A DNA stretch of 64,000 nt. Origin: Liquorilactobacillus ghanensis DSM 18630. GTDB taxonomy: Bacteria > Bacillota > Bacilli > Lactobacillales > Lactobacillaceae. This document shows, piece after piece, positions 44,341 to 53,871 of the stretch. The first letter of the stretch is position 1. Each line of letters begins with the position of its first letter. Both the position numbers and the translations under genes were made by a program. The notes under the pieces were generated by a model. That model was not told the origin of the DNA, did not search any database, and saw only the letters and a program-made list of their open reading frames with translations. The stretch spans positions 98,939-162,938 of the forward strand of contig NZ_AZGB01000027.1 of NCBI RefSeq assembly GCF_001435235.1, given 5' to 3'.

Positions 44341-44550
44341 CAGCTTGGGCGTTATTTAATTTATAGATGTAGATTTGAATTTGCCGATCTTTCATAATCA
44401 GTGGCACAGTCTAGGAGCTGTAACAGTGCCTTAGAGGCAGGGATGGCATTTGTGAGAGTTAGAATTTAATGTTGAGTTCTGTAATAAAATTTCGGAATGA
44501 TTTAAGATAATTAGCTTAGTTAGAGAGCACTGTAGTTTACAGTGCTCTTG
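44341..44550 (+). ncRNA. Candidate structured RNA or long 5' leader
   Basis: About 210 bases that are not coding but follow a good promoter. GGCAC / GTGCC enclose an inner ACAG / CTGT pairing near 44402-44430. A perfect 11-bp hairpin AGAGCACTGTA / TACAGTGCTCT with a 3-base loop stands at 44524-44548. The 5' TAATC-AGCT and a 3' AGCT-TA-GTTA can close the molecule. It may be a free RNA (length suits 6S-like RNA) or the leader of the following gene. I cannot assign a family. Confidence 0.35.
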
Positions 44551-44575
44551 TCAATTTAAGGAGATCAGATAATCT

Positions 44576-44887
44576 ATGAAAAAAATTATTCAGCCATTAC
44601 AGTTAACAATTAATCAAAGTCCGGTTGATGCTGTCTACATTGGCACCGCAGATGAGACTACCACTGATGAGTCAGCCGTTGAAACTAACGAGATCGGCCG
44701 TGGTCATTTAATTGTTATTACAAATTCTCCTGAATTTAATTTAACGACCCTGCGTCATCGCAATGGCAAAACATTCAGTGGCACAGTATCCAAAATTGAT
44801 GTTACCAACTCTTACCGAGTAGACGATATTCTCTTCCATGATATCCAAGGAGATATCAATGAACCGGATAAAAAGGTTACAGAGTAA
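44576..44887 (+). CDS. Hypothetical protein, 103 residues
   Basis: Starts 12 bases after AAGGAG. Acidic protein without signal peptide or membrane segment; strands and turns predominate (HLIVITNSPEF, FSGTVSKIDVTN, YRVDDILFHDIQG). No family recognised. It lies behind a long untranslated leader and is followed by a shared terminator. Confidence 0.6.
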   Translation: MKKIIQPLQLTINQSPVDAVYIGTADETTTDESAVETNEIGRGHLIVITNSPEFNLTTLRHRNGKTFSGTVSKIDVTNSYRVDDILFHDIQGDINEPDKKVTE

Positions 44888-44984
44888 TTTAATTGTCACG
44901 ACGCGCTTATTGTGATAATTGATTCCATTAGGAGTAATCGCTCTTTTACTTGAATCTAACTAGCATATTAAAACATTAATTGTT

Positions 44985-45023
44985 AAAAAAGCTGTTCAGT
45001 CATATTAGGCTGAACAGCTTTTT
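44985..45023. terminator. Bidirectional terminator between the hypothetical gene and asd
   Basis: AAAAAAGCTGTTCAG and CTGAACAGCTTTTT pair around a 10-base loop. T runs on both strands. Confidence 0.9.
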
Positions 45024-45059
45024 ATTTTACCGTTATTATTTTTTCAAATCAATTGCTAG

Positions 45060-46151
45060 TTACTTAGCAGTAATATACCCCTGCGCCTTCAAGAGTTCAG
45101 CACATAAGATAGCACCACCAGCGGCTCCACGAACGGTGTTGTGTGACAAGCCAACAAATTTCCAATCAAAAATCTTATCTGGACGCAAGCGGCCGATTGA
45201 AATTCCCATTCCATGCTCAAAATTAACATCATGACTAACTTGCGGCCGATCATCTGCTGTTAGATACTGGATAAACTGCTTGGGTGCACTTGGCAGTTTG
45301 AGTGATTGTGGCACACCACTGTAATCCTCTAAAGCGGCAATTAATTCCTCTTTAGTCGGTTTTTGCTTGAAGTTAACAAAAGCAGCTGCTGTATGACCAT
45401 ATAAGACAGCCACCCGTAGACACTGGCTGGTAATAACCGGTGTTGTCGCAGGAATAATCGCCTTTTGCTGCGGATCAATCCGTCCCCAAATCTTCATTGG
45501 TTCTTTTTCGGATTTTTCCTCTTCACCACTAATAAAAGGAATAACATTATTCAAAATTTCTGGAGCGTCCTGAAACGTCTTGCCAGCCCCTGAAATAGCT
45601 TGATAAGTGGTAGCAATCACTTGGGTCGGTTCAAATTTTTTCCAAGCAGTTAAAGCTGGTGCATAACTTTGAATCGAACAATTCGGTTTAACAGCAATAA
45701 AGCCCCGTTTTGTACCCAACCGTTCACGCTGATATTTAATAACTTCACTGTGATCCGGATTGATTTCTGGAACAATCATCGGTACATCCGGTGTCCAGCG
45801 ATGAGCGCTGTTATTGGAAACGACAGGCGTTTCCGTTTTGGCATAATCTTCTTCGATCTTACGAATTTGGTCTTTGGACATGCTAACAGCTGAAAAAACA
45901 AAATCAACTTGACTAGCGATTTTTTCAACCTGATTAACATCCCAAACTTGTAAATCTTTAACTGCAGTTGGAATTGGTTCATCCATTTTCCAACGACCGG
46001 CAACTGCTTGTTCATACGTTTTGCCAGCACTGCGGGGACTCGCCGCCACCAAAACTACTTCAAACCATGGATGGTTGGCTAATAGCGTGATATAACGCTG
46101 CCCCACCATTCCAGTTGCTCCTAAAACACCTACTTTTAATTTTTCACTCAT
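45060..46151 (-). CDS. asd: Aspartate-semialdehyde dehydrogenase
   Basis: Makes aspartate semialdehyde for lysine, threonine, methionine and diaminopimelate. 363 residues with NADP loop GVLGATGMVGQRY, the catalytic Cys in VKPNCSIQ, QAISGAGK, and the late His in RVAVLYGHTAA. The size and these motifs match the archaeal/fungal-like ASADH type rather than the short bacterial one. GCGAGG precedes the ATG. A promoter TTGATT-18-TATGAT lies ~40 bases upstream. No lysine riboswitch pattern was recognised. Confidence 0.93.
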   Translation of the reverse strand: MSEKLKVGVLGATGMVGQRYITLLANHPWFEVVLVAASPRSAGKTYEQAVAGRWKMDEPIPTAVKDLQVWDVNQVEKIASQVDFVFSAVSMSKDQIRKIEEDYAKTETPVVSNNSAHRWTPDVPMIVPEINPDHSEVIKYQRERLGTKRGFIAVKPNCSIQSYAPALTAWKKFEPTQVIATTYQAISGAGKTFQDAPEILNNVIPFISGEEEKSEKEPMKIWGRIDPQQKAIIPATTPVITSQCLRVAVLYGHTAAAFVNFKQKPTKEELIAALEDYSGVPQSLKLPSAPKQFIQYLTADDRPQVSHDVNFEHGMGISIGRLRPDKIFDWKFVGLSHNTVRGAAGGAILCAELLKAQGYITAK

Positions 46152-46365
46152 TTTTTTGACCTCGCTTTATTTTACAACAACTATCATATAATTAAATTGC
46201 ATTAAAAATCAATTAAATTCGACTTCCATTTTAACAAAAATTCAGCAAATCTAACAGCTTATACTACAGATTATCAAGTATAAATTTTAGTTGCTTACCA
46301 CTCGACCAATAATTATTTTTGTACCATTTAGAATATAGCTAAGAAGTCAAAAAGGAAAACTCAGC

Positions 46366-46393
46366 AAAAAAAAATCGGGGACCCATTCCCGAC
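46366..46393 (-). terminator. Terminator of scrA
   Basis: On the minus strand TCGGG and CCCGA pair around a short loop, then nine T. Confidence 0.85.
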
Positions 46394-46428
46394 CTTTTTA
46401 CTACCTATAATAGATCACACTTCAAATT

Positions 46429-48366
46429 TTAACGAGCAGTAACTGAAACTACCTTTTCTCCCGGTTTAACTGCTTCAACATTGATTCGATCAACACTTGC
46501 ATAATCAGCTGTATTAGTTACCACTAACATCACTGTCGGATCGTAACCCGCTTGCTTAACTCCGGCTAAATCAAAACTGCCGATCTTTTGGCCTTTAGTT
46601 ACTCGCTGTCCTTGAGCAACACTAGTTTCAAAGAATTTGCCCTTTAATTCAACGGTATCAATTCCAATGTGCAACAGTACTTCAGCTCCGTCATCTGATT
46701 TAAAACCATAAGCATGCTTGCTATCATCATAAGTTACGGTGATCTCGCCACTTACGGGAGCAAAAATATCGCCATTTTCAGGAACGATTGCTACACCATC
46801 ACCCATTAACTTAGCTGAAAAGACTTTATCATTAACTTTACTTAAAGATTCTGCCTGACCAGCAATTGGAGCAACAATTACTTCATCATTTAAACTTAAC
46901 TGCTTTTTAGCAACCTCAACGGCCTTTTTTTCAACTTGAGCTTGATCAGTGGCACCAGAAACCGGCACTGGATCAATTAAATGCGCATTTTTTTTGCCAT
47001 ACAAAAATGTTAAAACAAAAGCAATTGCAAAACTGATTAATTCACATACTATATAAATTGGAATCGATTTTGCATTGATCGATAAGAAACCAAGAAAAGC
47101 AGCTGAACCTAATGAAACAGCAATTACATGAGTTAATCCAGCAATTGCAGATGCAACCGCTGAACCAATTAATGCACAGAAGAATGGGAAACGATACTTC
47201 AAGTTAACCCCAAACAGCGCTGGTTCAGTAATTCCTAAACAAGCTGATACCGTAGCTGAAGAAGCAAGTCCTTTCACTTTCTTGTTTTTTGTCAATACAA
47301 AAATTGCAAAACAAGCAGCACCCTGAGCGATATTGGCCATTGAAGCCACAACGAAAATAAAATCACCGTATCCGGTATGATTTTGCGTAAAAGCAGTAAT
47401 CAATTGCGTTTCTATCGCCGGGAAGGCCTGATGCAGTCCAGTCAAAACAATAGGTGAATAAAGTAAACCGAAAATACCGGTTCCTACAAAACCTAACGTA
47501 TCATATAACCAGACGATTCCAGCTGTAATTGCATCTGACAAGCCACGCATAACTGGTCCCACAATAATAAATGTTAAAAAGCCAGTTACCATTAAAGAAA
47601 TAAGGGGAGTAAATGTAAAATCAACGGCCGCTGGTAATTTTTTATGCAGCCATTTTTCTAAAACAGATAAAATATAAACTGCCGCCAACACAGGAATTAC
47701 TTGATATTGGTAATTATTTTGCGAAACATGCATCCCCAAAATATCCCAATATTTGCCTTCGACCAATCCTGGTGTCGTCATAATCATTCCGACTGCCGCA
47801 CCTAAGAAGCGGTTTGCACCAAAACGATTTGCTGCTGAAATACCAACTAAAATCGGCATAAAAATGAACGGCGCAGCCGACATGACTTGAATCATATCAG
47901 AAATACCTTTAATTGCTGGATACGTTGTTACTAAAGCTTTCGGTCCGAACAAGCCTTCCGATGTTAAAAAGTTATTCAAAGCCATTAACAAGCCACCAGC
48001 AACCAAAGCTGGAATAATTGGAACAAAGATATCAGATAATAATTTAATAAATGCCATTACCGGATTAAAACGTTTACCTTTTGCAGCGACTTGTTTCAAT
48101 TCATCTGTCGATGCCTCACTTAATCCTGTCTGTTTGATCATCTCATCGTAAACATTGTTGACATCCCCTGGCCCGATAATAATTTGATACTGACCATTCG
48201 TTTTGAAAGTTCCTTTAACTCCGGGATTATTATCCAAGGCCGCCTGATCAACTTTGGAATCATCCTTTAAAACCAGCCGCAATCTAGTAGCACAGTGGGC
48301 TGCAGCAATGATGTTATCTTGATGCAATGCTTTAATCACATCAGTCGCAACTTGCTTGTGATCCAT
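46429..48366 (-). CDS. scrA: PTS sucrose-specific EIIBCA
   Basis: 645 residues containing IIB (Cys25 in [10 protein letters not shown]), IIC (residues ~100-460 with ten or so membrane helices; [13 protein letters not shown]), and IIA at the C terminus with the phospho-His in [14 protein letters not shown]. It imports sucrose as sucrose-6-phosphate, which the divergent scrB product hydrolyses. Start at 48366 follows GGAG. Confidence 0.93.
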   Translation of the reverse strand: MDHKQVATDVIKALHQDNIIAAAHCATRLRLVLKDDSKVDQAALDNNPGVKGTFKTNGQYQIIIGPGDVNNVYDEMIKQTGLSEASTDELKQVAAKGKRFNPVMAFIKLLSDIFVPIIPALVAGGLLMALNNFLTSEGLFGPKALVTTYPAIKGISDMIQVMSAAPFIFMPILVGISAANRFGANRFLGAAVGMIMTTPGLVEGKYWDILGMHVSQNNYQYQVIPVLAAVYILSVLEKWLHKKLPAAVDFTFTPLISLMVTGFLTFIIVGPVMRGLSDAITAGIVWLYDTLGFVGTGIFGLLYSPIVLTGLHQAFPAIETQLITAFTQNHTGYGDFIFVVASMANIAQGAACFAIFVLTKNKKVKGLASSATVSACLGITEPALFGVNLKYRFPFFCALIGSAVASAIAGLTHVIAVSLGSAAFLGFLSINAKSIPIYIVCELISFAIAFVLTFLYGKKNAHLIDPVPVSGATDQAQVEKKAVEVAKKQLSLNDEVIVAPIAGQAESLSKVNDKVFSAKLMGDGVAIVPENGDIFAPVSGEITVTYDDSKHAYGFKSDDGAEVLLHIGIDTVELKGKFFETSVAQGQRVTKGQKIGSFDLAGVKQAGYDPTVMLVVTNTADYASVDRINVEAVKPGEKVVSVTAR

Positions 48367-48383
48367 AATTAACAACTCCTTTT

Positions 48384-48445
48384 GAAAACGTTTTATCTTA
48401 CAATTTCAATGATACCTGATTTTTTTCGTATGTCAATCGTTTATC
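48384..48445 (-). promoter_or_regulatory. scrA promoter with ScrR-type operators
   Basis: TTGACA (48436-48431), 16-base spacer, TATCAT (48414-48409) on the minus strand. GAAAACGTTTT at 48384-48394 lies just downstream of the start point and a second site AATCGTTTATC at 48435-48445 overlaps the -35 box. Both resemble LacI-family (AAACGNTT) operators. Confidence 0.7.
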
Positions 48446-48505
48446 ACAAAAATATTTTATTTTATTAAAAATCCTTATTTTTATGAAGTGTAAGCTGGCT
48501 TTCGA

Positions 48506-48561
48506 TTGACACAAAAGCAATATTCCGTTAAAATATGGTTGTTTAAAAGATAACGGTTTCA
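48506..48561 (+). promoter_or_regulatory. scrB promoter with ScrR-type operator
   Basis: TTGACA (48506-48511), 17-base spacer, TAAAAT (48529-48534). GATAACGGTTTCA at 48549-48561 sits between the start point and the ribosome binding site, in position to block scrB transcription. Confidence 0.7.
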
Positions 48562-48575
48562 AGGAGATTATATAA

Positions 48576-50063
48576 ATGAAATGGACACGTACTCAACGCT
48601 ACTTGCCTTACAGCAAGTGGCCCACAGAATATTTAAAAAAGATAACGCGCCAAACTGCTGATTCAGCTTATCGTCCGCTTTACCATACTGCCCCTACCTC
48701 AGGATTGTTAAACGATCCAAATGGTTTCAGCTATTTTAATGGTAAGTGGCATTTATTTTATCAATCTTTCCCTTATGGACCGGTTCATGGTTTGAAATCT
48801 TGGGTACATCTGATTTCAGATGATTTAGTCAATTGGAAAGACATCGGTCCAGCATTGTTGCCCGACACCCCTTATGACGCCCAAGGAGTTTATTCTGGGT
48901 CGGCTCACGTTATTGGTGAACGCTTATTTCTAATGTACACTGGGAATGTTCGCGATGAAAATTGGCAGCGCCATCCTTACCAAAATGGAGCTTGGATGGA
49001 TCAGAATAATCAGATCACTAAATTGCCACGACCACTTTTTGGTCAGCCCCAACACACTACTGACCATTTCCGTGATCCACAATTATTAGAAAAAGCAGGC
49101 CGCTATTATGTTTTGCTGGGAGCACAAAATGCTGCTGACAAACAAGGAAAAATTGCCTTATTTGCTTCTGATGATTTAAAAAATTGGCAAGATCGCGGTT
49201 ATTTAAACTTCACCGACCAAAACCTGGGCTACATGATCGAATGTCCTAATCTGATTTGGGTTGATCATCAGCCGGTATTAGTTTTTTGCCCACAAGGTTT
49301 AGACAAAAAACTGCTTAACTATCAAAATATCTATCCTAATACTTATCTAATTGGTAAGCAGTGCAATTTAACTGACGGCAGTTTTACTACTGATCAATCA
49401 TTGACTTTGCTTGATCACGGCTTTGATGTCTACGCCAGCCAAGCCTTTAATGCGCCTGATGGACAAGCTTATCTAGTCAGTTGGCTGGGACTTCCAGAAA
49501 TTGCATATCCAACCGATCAAGAAAATTGGGCTCATTGCCTGAGTTTAGTCAAAAAACTAACCATCAAAAATAATCGTCTTTACCAACAGCCGGTTGCAGC
49601 TATCAAACAATTGCGGCAAAATCAGCAACAATTAACTGGCAAACTGCCCGCAACAAGTGAAACTGTTCTAGTCAAAAATCCAGGTAAGCAATACGAATTG
49701 CAGCTTGAAATTCCGGCCGATCAGAAAGGCACTTTGCAGCTATTCAGAGATTCAAAACAGCAACAGGGCTTCAAAATCAATTTTGATACAACTCAAGCAG
49801 CTCAGCTTGTACTTGACCGCTCGCAAGCTGGCCAGCAATTTGCTCAAGCTTATGGAACTACTCGTCAAGTTGATTTAACCGCTCAGCAACCACTGACCCT
49901 CGATATTTTTATTGATAATTCCGTATGCGAGGTTTTTGTTAATGGTGGCGAATTTGTTTTCAGTCAACGAGTTTTCCCGCTGCCAGCAACAACTAACGAA
50001 ATTACTCTAGAAGCAGCACAAGAAATAATTTATAATGGTCGTTGGTGGCAGTTAGCAAACTAA
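48576..50063 (+). CDS. scrB: Sucrose-6-phosphate hydrolase (GH32)
   Basis: Splits sucrose-6-phosphate into glucose-6-phosphate and fructose. 495 residues. The nucleophile Asp47 is in LLNDPNGF, the transition-state Asp in HFRDPQLL, and the acid-base Glu in MIECPNLIW. The C-terminal beta-sandwich ends with IFIDNSVCEVFVNGGE. AAGGAG precedes the ATG. First gene of scrB-scrR-scrK. Confidence 0.95.
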   Translation: MKWTRTQRYLPYSKWPTEYLKKITRQTADSAYRPLYHTAPTSGLLNDPNGFSYFNGKWHLFYQSFPYGPVHGLKSWVHLISDDLVNWKDIGPALLPDTPYDAQGVYSGSAHVIGERLFLMYTGNVRDENWQRHPYQNGAWMDQNNQITKLPRPLFGQPQHTTDHFRDPQLLEKAGRYYVLLGAQNAADKQGKIALFASDDLKNWQDRGYLNFTDQNLGYMIECPNLIWVDHQPVLVFCPQGLDKKLLNYQNIYPNTYLIGKQCNLTDGSFTTDQSLTLLDHGFDVYASQAFNAPDGQAYLVSWLGLPEIAYPTDQENWAHCLSLVKKLTIKNNRLYQQPVAAIKQLRQNQQQLTGKLPATSETVLVKNPGKQYELQLEIPADQKGTLQLFRDSKQQQGFKINFDTTQAAQLVLDRSQAGQQFAQAYGTTRQVDLTAQQPLTLDIFIDNSVCEVFVNGGEFVFSQRVFPLPATTNEITLEAAQEIIYNGRWWQLAN

Positions 50064-50094
50064 GTGAGTTACCCACCACAAAGGAGGGCTTTCA

Positions 50095-51093
50095 ATGCGT
50101 CCGAAATTGACCGATGTTGCAACCAAAGCCGGTGTTTCCGCTACGACCGTTTCCCGAGTAATTAATAATTATGGTTATCTGAGCCAGCAGACCAAAGATA
50201 AAGTCTTCCAAGCGATGCGCGAGCTGAACTATCAGCCGAATTCGTTGGCGCGTTCTTTGCATGGCAAAAAAACTTTGTTGATTGGAGTTATTTTCCCTTC
50301 GATCTCCAATCCTTTTTTTGCTGAGCTGGTTGAACGAATCGAAAACAAATTATTTAATCAAAATTATAAAATTATTCTCTGCAACAGCGCTGATAACAAA
50401 GAAAAAGAACGTGATTATCTGCGGATGCTGATAGCTAACCAAGTTGATGGAATTATCGCTGGTACCCATAACTTAGGGATTGACGAATATAACAAAGTTG
50501 GGTTGCCGATTGTTTCATTTGACCGACGATTATCAGATAAAATTCCCATCGTCAGCAGTGATAATCTGCGCGGAACTGCTCTGGCTACCAAAGAAATTTA
50601 CCAAGCTGGCGCACGCCATATTTATTTTTTAGGCAATCCGCATCAAATCGGAAATCCAACTGATCTACGTTTGCAAGGATACCAACAAACCATTGCCAAA
50701 CTAAAACTAACACCGCATATTCATGCTGTTGCTTTCAGCGAATCACCAACACTGAAGTCATTATCGATCAAAAAATTACTAACGCAGCATCATGCAGACG
50801 GCATCGTTTGTACTGATGATTTAACGGCAATCTTAGTTTTGCAGGCTGCTCGCAATTTAAAAATCGCTGTCCCGCAAGAATTAAAAGTTGTCGGCTTTGA
50901 TGGAACCGCCTTTATTCAAGAATATCATCCCGAATTGTCAACAATTGTTCAGCCAATTGACGACATCGCCTCACTGCTGGTTAATATTCTAATTGAACGA
51001 ATCGATCATGCTGAACAACCGTTGGAACAGATGCAATATATACTGCCAGTAAAATTACTACGCAGTCAATCAACATTTTATTTAGATGAATAA
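50095..51093 (+). CDS. scrR: LacI-family sucrose operon repressor
   Basis: 332 residues. HTH at the N terminus (PKLTDVATKAGVSATTVSRVIN) and hinge LNYQPNSLARSL, then a periplasmic-binding-like effector domain. AAAGGAGG precedes the ATG. Encoded within the scr cluster, so it is the expected repressor of scrA and scrB through the AAACGNTT-like sites between them. Confidence 0.92.
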   Translation: MRPKLTDVATKAGVSATTVSRVINNYGYLSQQTKDKVFQAMRELNYQPNSLARSLHGKKTLLIGVIFPSISNPFFAELVERIENKLFNQNYKIILCNSADNKEKERDYLRMLIANQVDGIIAGTHNLGIDEYNKVGLPIVSFDRRLSDKIPIVSSDNLRGTALATKEIYQAGARHIYFLGNPHQIGNPTDLRLQGYQQTIAKLKLTPHIHAVAFSESPTLKSLSIKKLLTQHHADGIVCTDDLTAILVLQAARNLKIAVPQELKVVGFDGTAFIQEYHPELSTIVQPIDDIASLLVNILIERIDHAEQPLEQMQYILPVKLLRSQSTFYLDE

Positions 51094-51109
51094 TCAGGAG
51101 GAACTTCTC

Positions 51110-51991
51110 ATGCTTTTAGGCAGTATTGAGGCTGGCGGCACCAAATTTGTCTGTGCCGTCGGTGATCAGAACTATCAGGTTAAACAATCAGTGACCTTTC
51201 CAACTACTGATCCGGCAACAACTATCCAAAAATCAATTGAATTTTTTCAACAATTTTCAAATCTTAGTGCCATTGGGATCGCTTCTTTCGGACCAATCGA
51301 AATTCGCCGCAGTGCCCCTAACTATGGCTTTGTAACTTCCACTCCGAAACCCGGATGGAAAGATATTGATTTTGTTGGACCAATTCAACAAGCCTTAAAT
51401 GTCCCAGTATACTGGACAACAGATGTTAATGGCTCAGCTTATGGCGAATGGGTTGCTTATCAGCAAGCTGGTCAAGCCCTTGATTCATTAGTTTATTATA
51501 CTGTCGGAACAGGGATCGGCGCCGGAATTGTTAATGATGGCCACTTCATTGGTAGTCAAGGTCATCCAGAATTGGGCCATGTTTATGTTAAAAGACACCC
51601 CAATGATGCAGATTTTACAGGAATTTGTCCTTTTCATAACGACTGCTTAGAAGGCTTGGCATCTGGCCCCACTTTCAAAGCTCGTTTAGGAATTGCTGGT
51701 CAAAATGTTCCGTTATCAAATCCGACTTGGGATATTATCGCCTATTACGTTGCTCAAGCACTAATTCAAACCACATTAGCTTTTCGACCGGCTAAAATTA
51801 TTATCGGTGGCGGTGTGTCCAGTGAATCTTTCTTAAAGAAAGTTCGACAACAATTTAAAGAACTTCTGAATGATTATATTGAAGTCGGCAGATTAGAAGA
51901 TTACATTGTTATGCCTAAAGTTGCTAACAATGGTTCAGCTACTCTTGGTGATTTCGCCTTAGCTGCTAAAGAATTAGAAAATAATTACTAG
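51110..51991 (+). CDS. scrK: Fructokinase (ROK family)
   Basis: About 293 residues. ATP motif GSIEAGGTKFVCAVG at the N terminus, ROK signature region TVGTGIGAGIVNDG, and the zinc motif GHPELGHVYVKRH with CPFHNDCLEGLASG. It phosphorylates the fructose released by ScrB. The start at 51110 is chosen for AGGAGG eight bases upstream; an ATG at 51086 overlaps the end of scrR and has no ribosome binding site. Confidence 0.95.
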   Translation: MLLGSIEAGGTKFVCAVGDQNYQVKQSVTFPTTDPATTIQKSIEFFQQFSNLSAIGIASFGPIEIRRSAPNYGFVTSTPKPGWKDIDFVGPIQQALNVPVYWTTDVNGSAYGEWVAYQQAGQALDSLVYYTVGTGIGAGIVNDGHFIGSQGHPELGHVYVKRHPNDADFTGICPFHNDCLEGLASGPTFKARLGIAGQNVPLSNPTWDIIAYYVAQALIQTTLAFRPAKIIIGGGVSSESFLKKVRQQFKELLNDYIEVGRLEDYIVMPKVANNGSATLGDFALAAKELENNY

Positions 51992-52399
51992 AATTTAAAT
52001 TTCCTAGGTAATCGCTGCATTTTCCTTTTAAATCCTCCTATAAACTTAAAACACTTATTTTCAGTAGTATTTGGGCATAAATACTTAATTAACTCCTTGT
52101 CTATGAATCTAAGACATGATATGGCTTTATAACTAAGCTTGTTTTATTTAAATAACAGGATATATTTAAATACACAGCATTCTGTTTAAGTTTTGAAATA
52201 ATTGGTTTATTTTTATTAACACTTGCCAACTAAGATTAATAAGCAACCTATTTTTCAACAAAGCCGAATTTAAGATAGATTGGTCATTTATAAGTCAGCG
52301 ACAAATTTGACTACCAGTGAAGCTACAGAATGTAATATTGGGTAATTAAATATTTTCATACTATTTGAAAAGGCCAATTTTAGGAGGAGGAGAATTATT
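51992..52399 (+). other. Intergenic region upstream of the immunity gene
   Basis: About 400 AT-rich bases without a credible ORF. No bacteriocin-like double-Gly leader was found on either strand. A strong GGAGGAGGAG site ends the region. Confidence 0.4.
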
Positions 52400-52687
52400 A
52401 TGAAATGGTATTCAGGTGGAAAAGAGCGGGGAGACGAAGCAATTAAAATAATTGAAGAATTGTTGGTGGAATTGAAGAGTAACGTGGATAACGAACCCTT
52501 AGAAAATATCTTGCTAAGTTATAAAAATGAAATAATGAGTAAAAGTTACTCCATTCCCTTGCTTTTTAATCGAATGAATTTAGAAATATCTAAAACAATT
52601 AGAAATCATGGAATAAAATTATCAGATGTAGAATCAAAAAAATTAAAAGAATTGATGAACTTGTCAAATATTAGATATGGATATTAA
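52400..52687 (+). CDS. Bacteriocin immunity protein, enterocin A-immunity-like
   Basis: 95 residues, all-helical, beginning MKWYSGGKERGDEA and ending LKELMNLSNIRYGY. This start and end, the length and four amphipathic helices fit the class IIa bacteriocin immunity family common in lactobacilli, which protects cells through the mannose PTS target. No bacteriocin or export gene is nearby, so it is an orphan immunity gene. Confidence 0.7.
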   Translation: MKWYSGGKERGDEAIKIIEELLVELKSNVDNEPLENILLSYKNEIMSKSYSIPLLFNRMNLEISKTIRNHGIKLSDVESKKLKELMNLSNIRYGY

Positions 52688-52835
52688 ATATAGCATTGTT
52701 CAACAGTAATGCAATTAATTGATTTATCATGATTATCACGTAATTTCTGATAGTATTAATATTGGTCATTGTAAGCAAACCTTTCTATCTTCAAGTTAAA
52801 GTATGGTAACTATAACTTTAGAGGAAATTTAGGAC

Positions 52836-52853
52836 GCCAGCAATGGCTTTTTT
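52836..52853 (+). terminator. Terminator downstream of the immunity gene
   Basis: GCCA and TGGC around a GCAA loop, then six T. Confidence 0.65.
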
Positions 52854-52952
52854 ATTTTCAAAACCTTTCCTGTGCAATTTCTAAATTGTGTACTCTTGCA
52901 GTGCCATCTTACGTATATTCATTTTGCCAAAAACAGTAACTGGAAGACGGTT

Positions 52953-53043
52953 GAGTCAAGCCCTACATTAGTGGGGAACACGTTTATGTGATAATTTCAG
53001 TTATGGATAACACGGGATTCACCCCTACATTCGTAGGGAATAT
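52953..53043. CRISPR. Two degenerate CRISPR-like repeats
   Basis: 29-base units at 52953-52981 and 53015-53043 share CCCTACATT and GGGAA positions and are separated by 33 bases, the unit length of type I-E arrays. Both resemble a decayed form of the lactobacillar type I-E repeat (CACCCC...GTGGGGAA palindrome). No further repeats, leader or cas genes are in the window. The pair is enclosed by AGTAACTGGA (52934) and TCCAGTTACT (53047). Confidence 0.35.
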
Positions 53044-53186
53044 ATGTCCAGTTACTACTGGAGTGTTTGTATATAATGCCTTTACGTCAGCATTGTTTGT
53101 AATTTCTTGATTATTATTGGAGTTGTATTAAGTTTTCCATCATTACCTGTGTAATTTTCCCTAAGTATAAATGAATAAAATTTATA

Positions 53187-53760
53187 TCAGACGAAGAATT
53201 CATCACTCCATTGCTTGTTTTTCCCTATGTTGTTGTCTAAATTATTTTTATGATTTGAATCATCTGTCAATTTTACAACAGTATAATGACTATCTTCATG
53301 ATGATAAAAATCATATAGGTACTTTCTTTACCATTATATCTAAGTCATCGACACGTTGACCATCTTTCAAATATGCACCATTTTATGTGTTAATCACCAG
53401 ATTTTGCACTTTTAAATTTATCCATTAAAAAACGTGGCATATATTGTTGACTATTTATAATATTTACAGCATTTCTTATATCAAATATTACATTACTCCC
53501 AGTACATAGTTTCATTGGATAAAATGCATTCTTTATTCCTAAAATACATCCATTGTCCAGTTAACTTAACATAGTATCCATGAATATTATTTAATTGAGT
53601 CTTATGTGATATTAATCCTATATGTCAATCTAAATGTTTTTCAAACGTTAAGGTTTTATTACCATTGCCATTTTGCCATGTTAATGTAGATAATCCCAAT
53701 CTATAAGTTTGCTCCATTATCTCCTCCGAAACTCCCACCAGAGTCACTTTTTCCTGTTAT
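53187..53760 (-). pseudogene. Decayed gene with several frameshifts
   Basis: Minus-strand coding-like pieces fall in different frames: SGGSFGGDNGANL, then NAFYPMKLCTGSNVIFDIRNA continuing to YMPRFLMDKFKSAKSGD, then GAYLKDGQRVDDLDIMVKKVP, and finally DFYHHEDSHYTVVKLTDDSN to WSDEFFV before a stop at 53187. Together they suggest a former protein of perhaps 180 residues or more. No family recognised. The gene is clearly dead. Confidence 0.55.
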
Positions 53761-53871
53761 ATGTATAAGTAGAAGCAAAAATTTTTGTATCTACTATTGA
53801 AAACAAGTTAAAAATTAATGATATTATTATTAATGCTATATAATATTTTTTTTATAATACCTTCTATATTA

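Noticed and set aside
44576..44887. Asp23 family gene after efp
   Set aside because: In many lactobacilli an asp23 gene follows efp, but this protein lacks the Asp23 motifs and is shorter.
46152..46365. Lysine riboswitch before asd
   Set aside because: The 5' region is short before a good promoter (TTGATT-18-TATGAT), with no room or conserved motifs for an L-box.
53171..53359. Plus-strand 62-residue ORF
   Set aside because: It has no ribosome binding site and runs antisense to the frameshifted minus-strand pseudogene, whose pieces look more protein-like.
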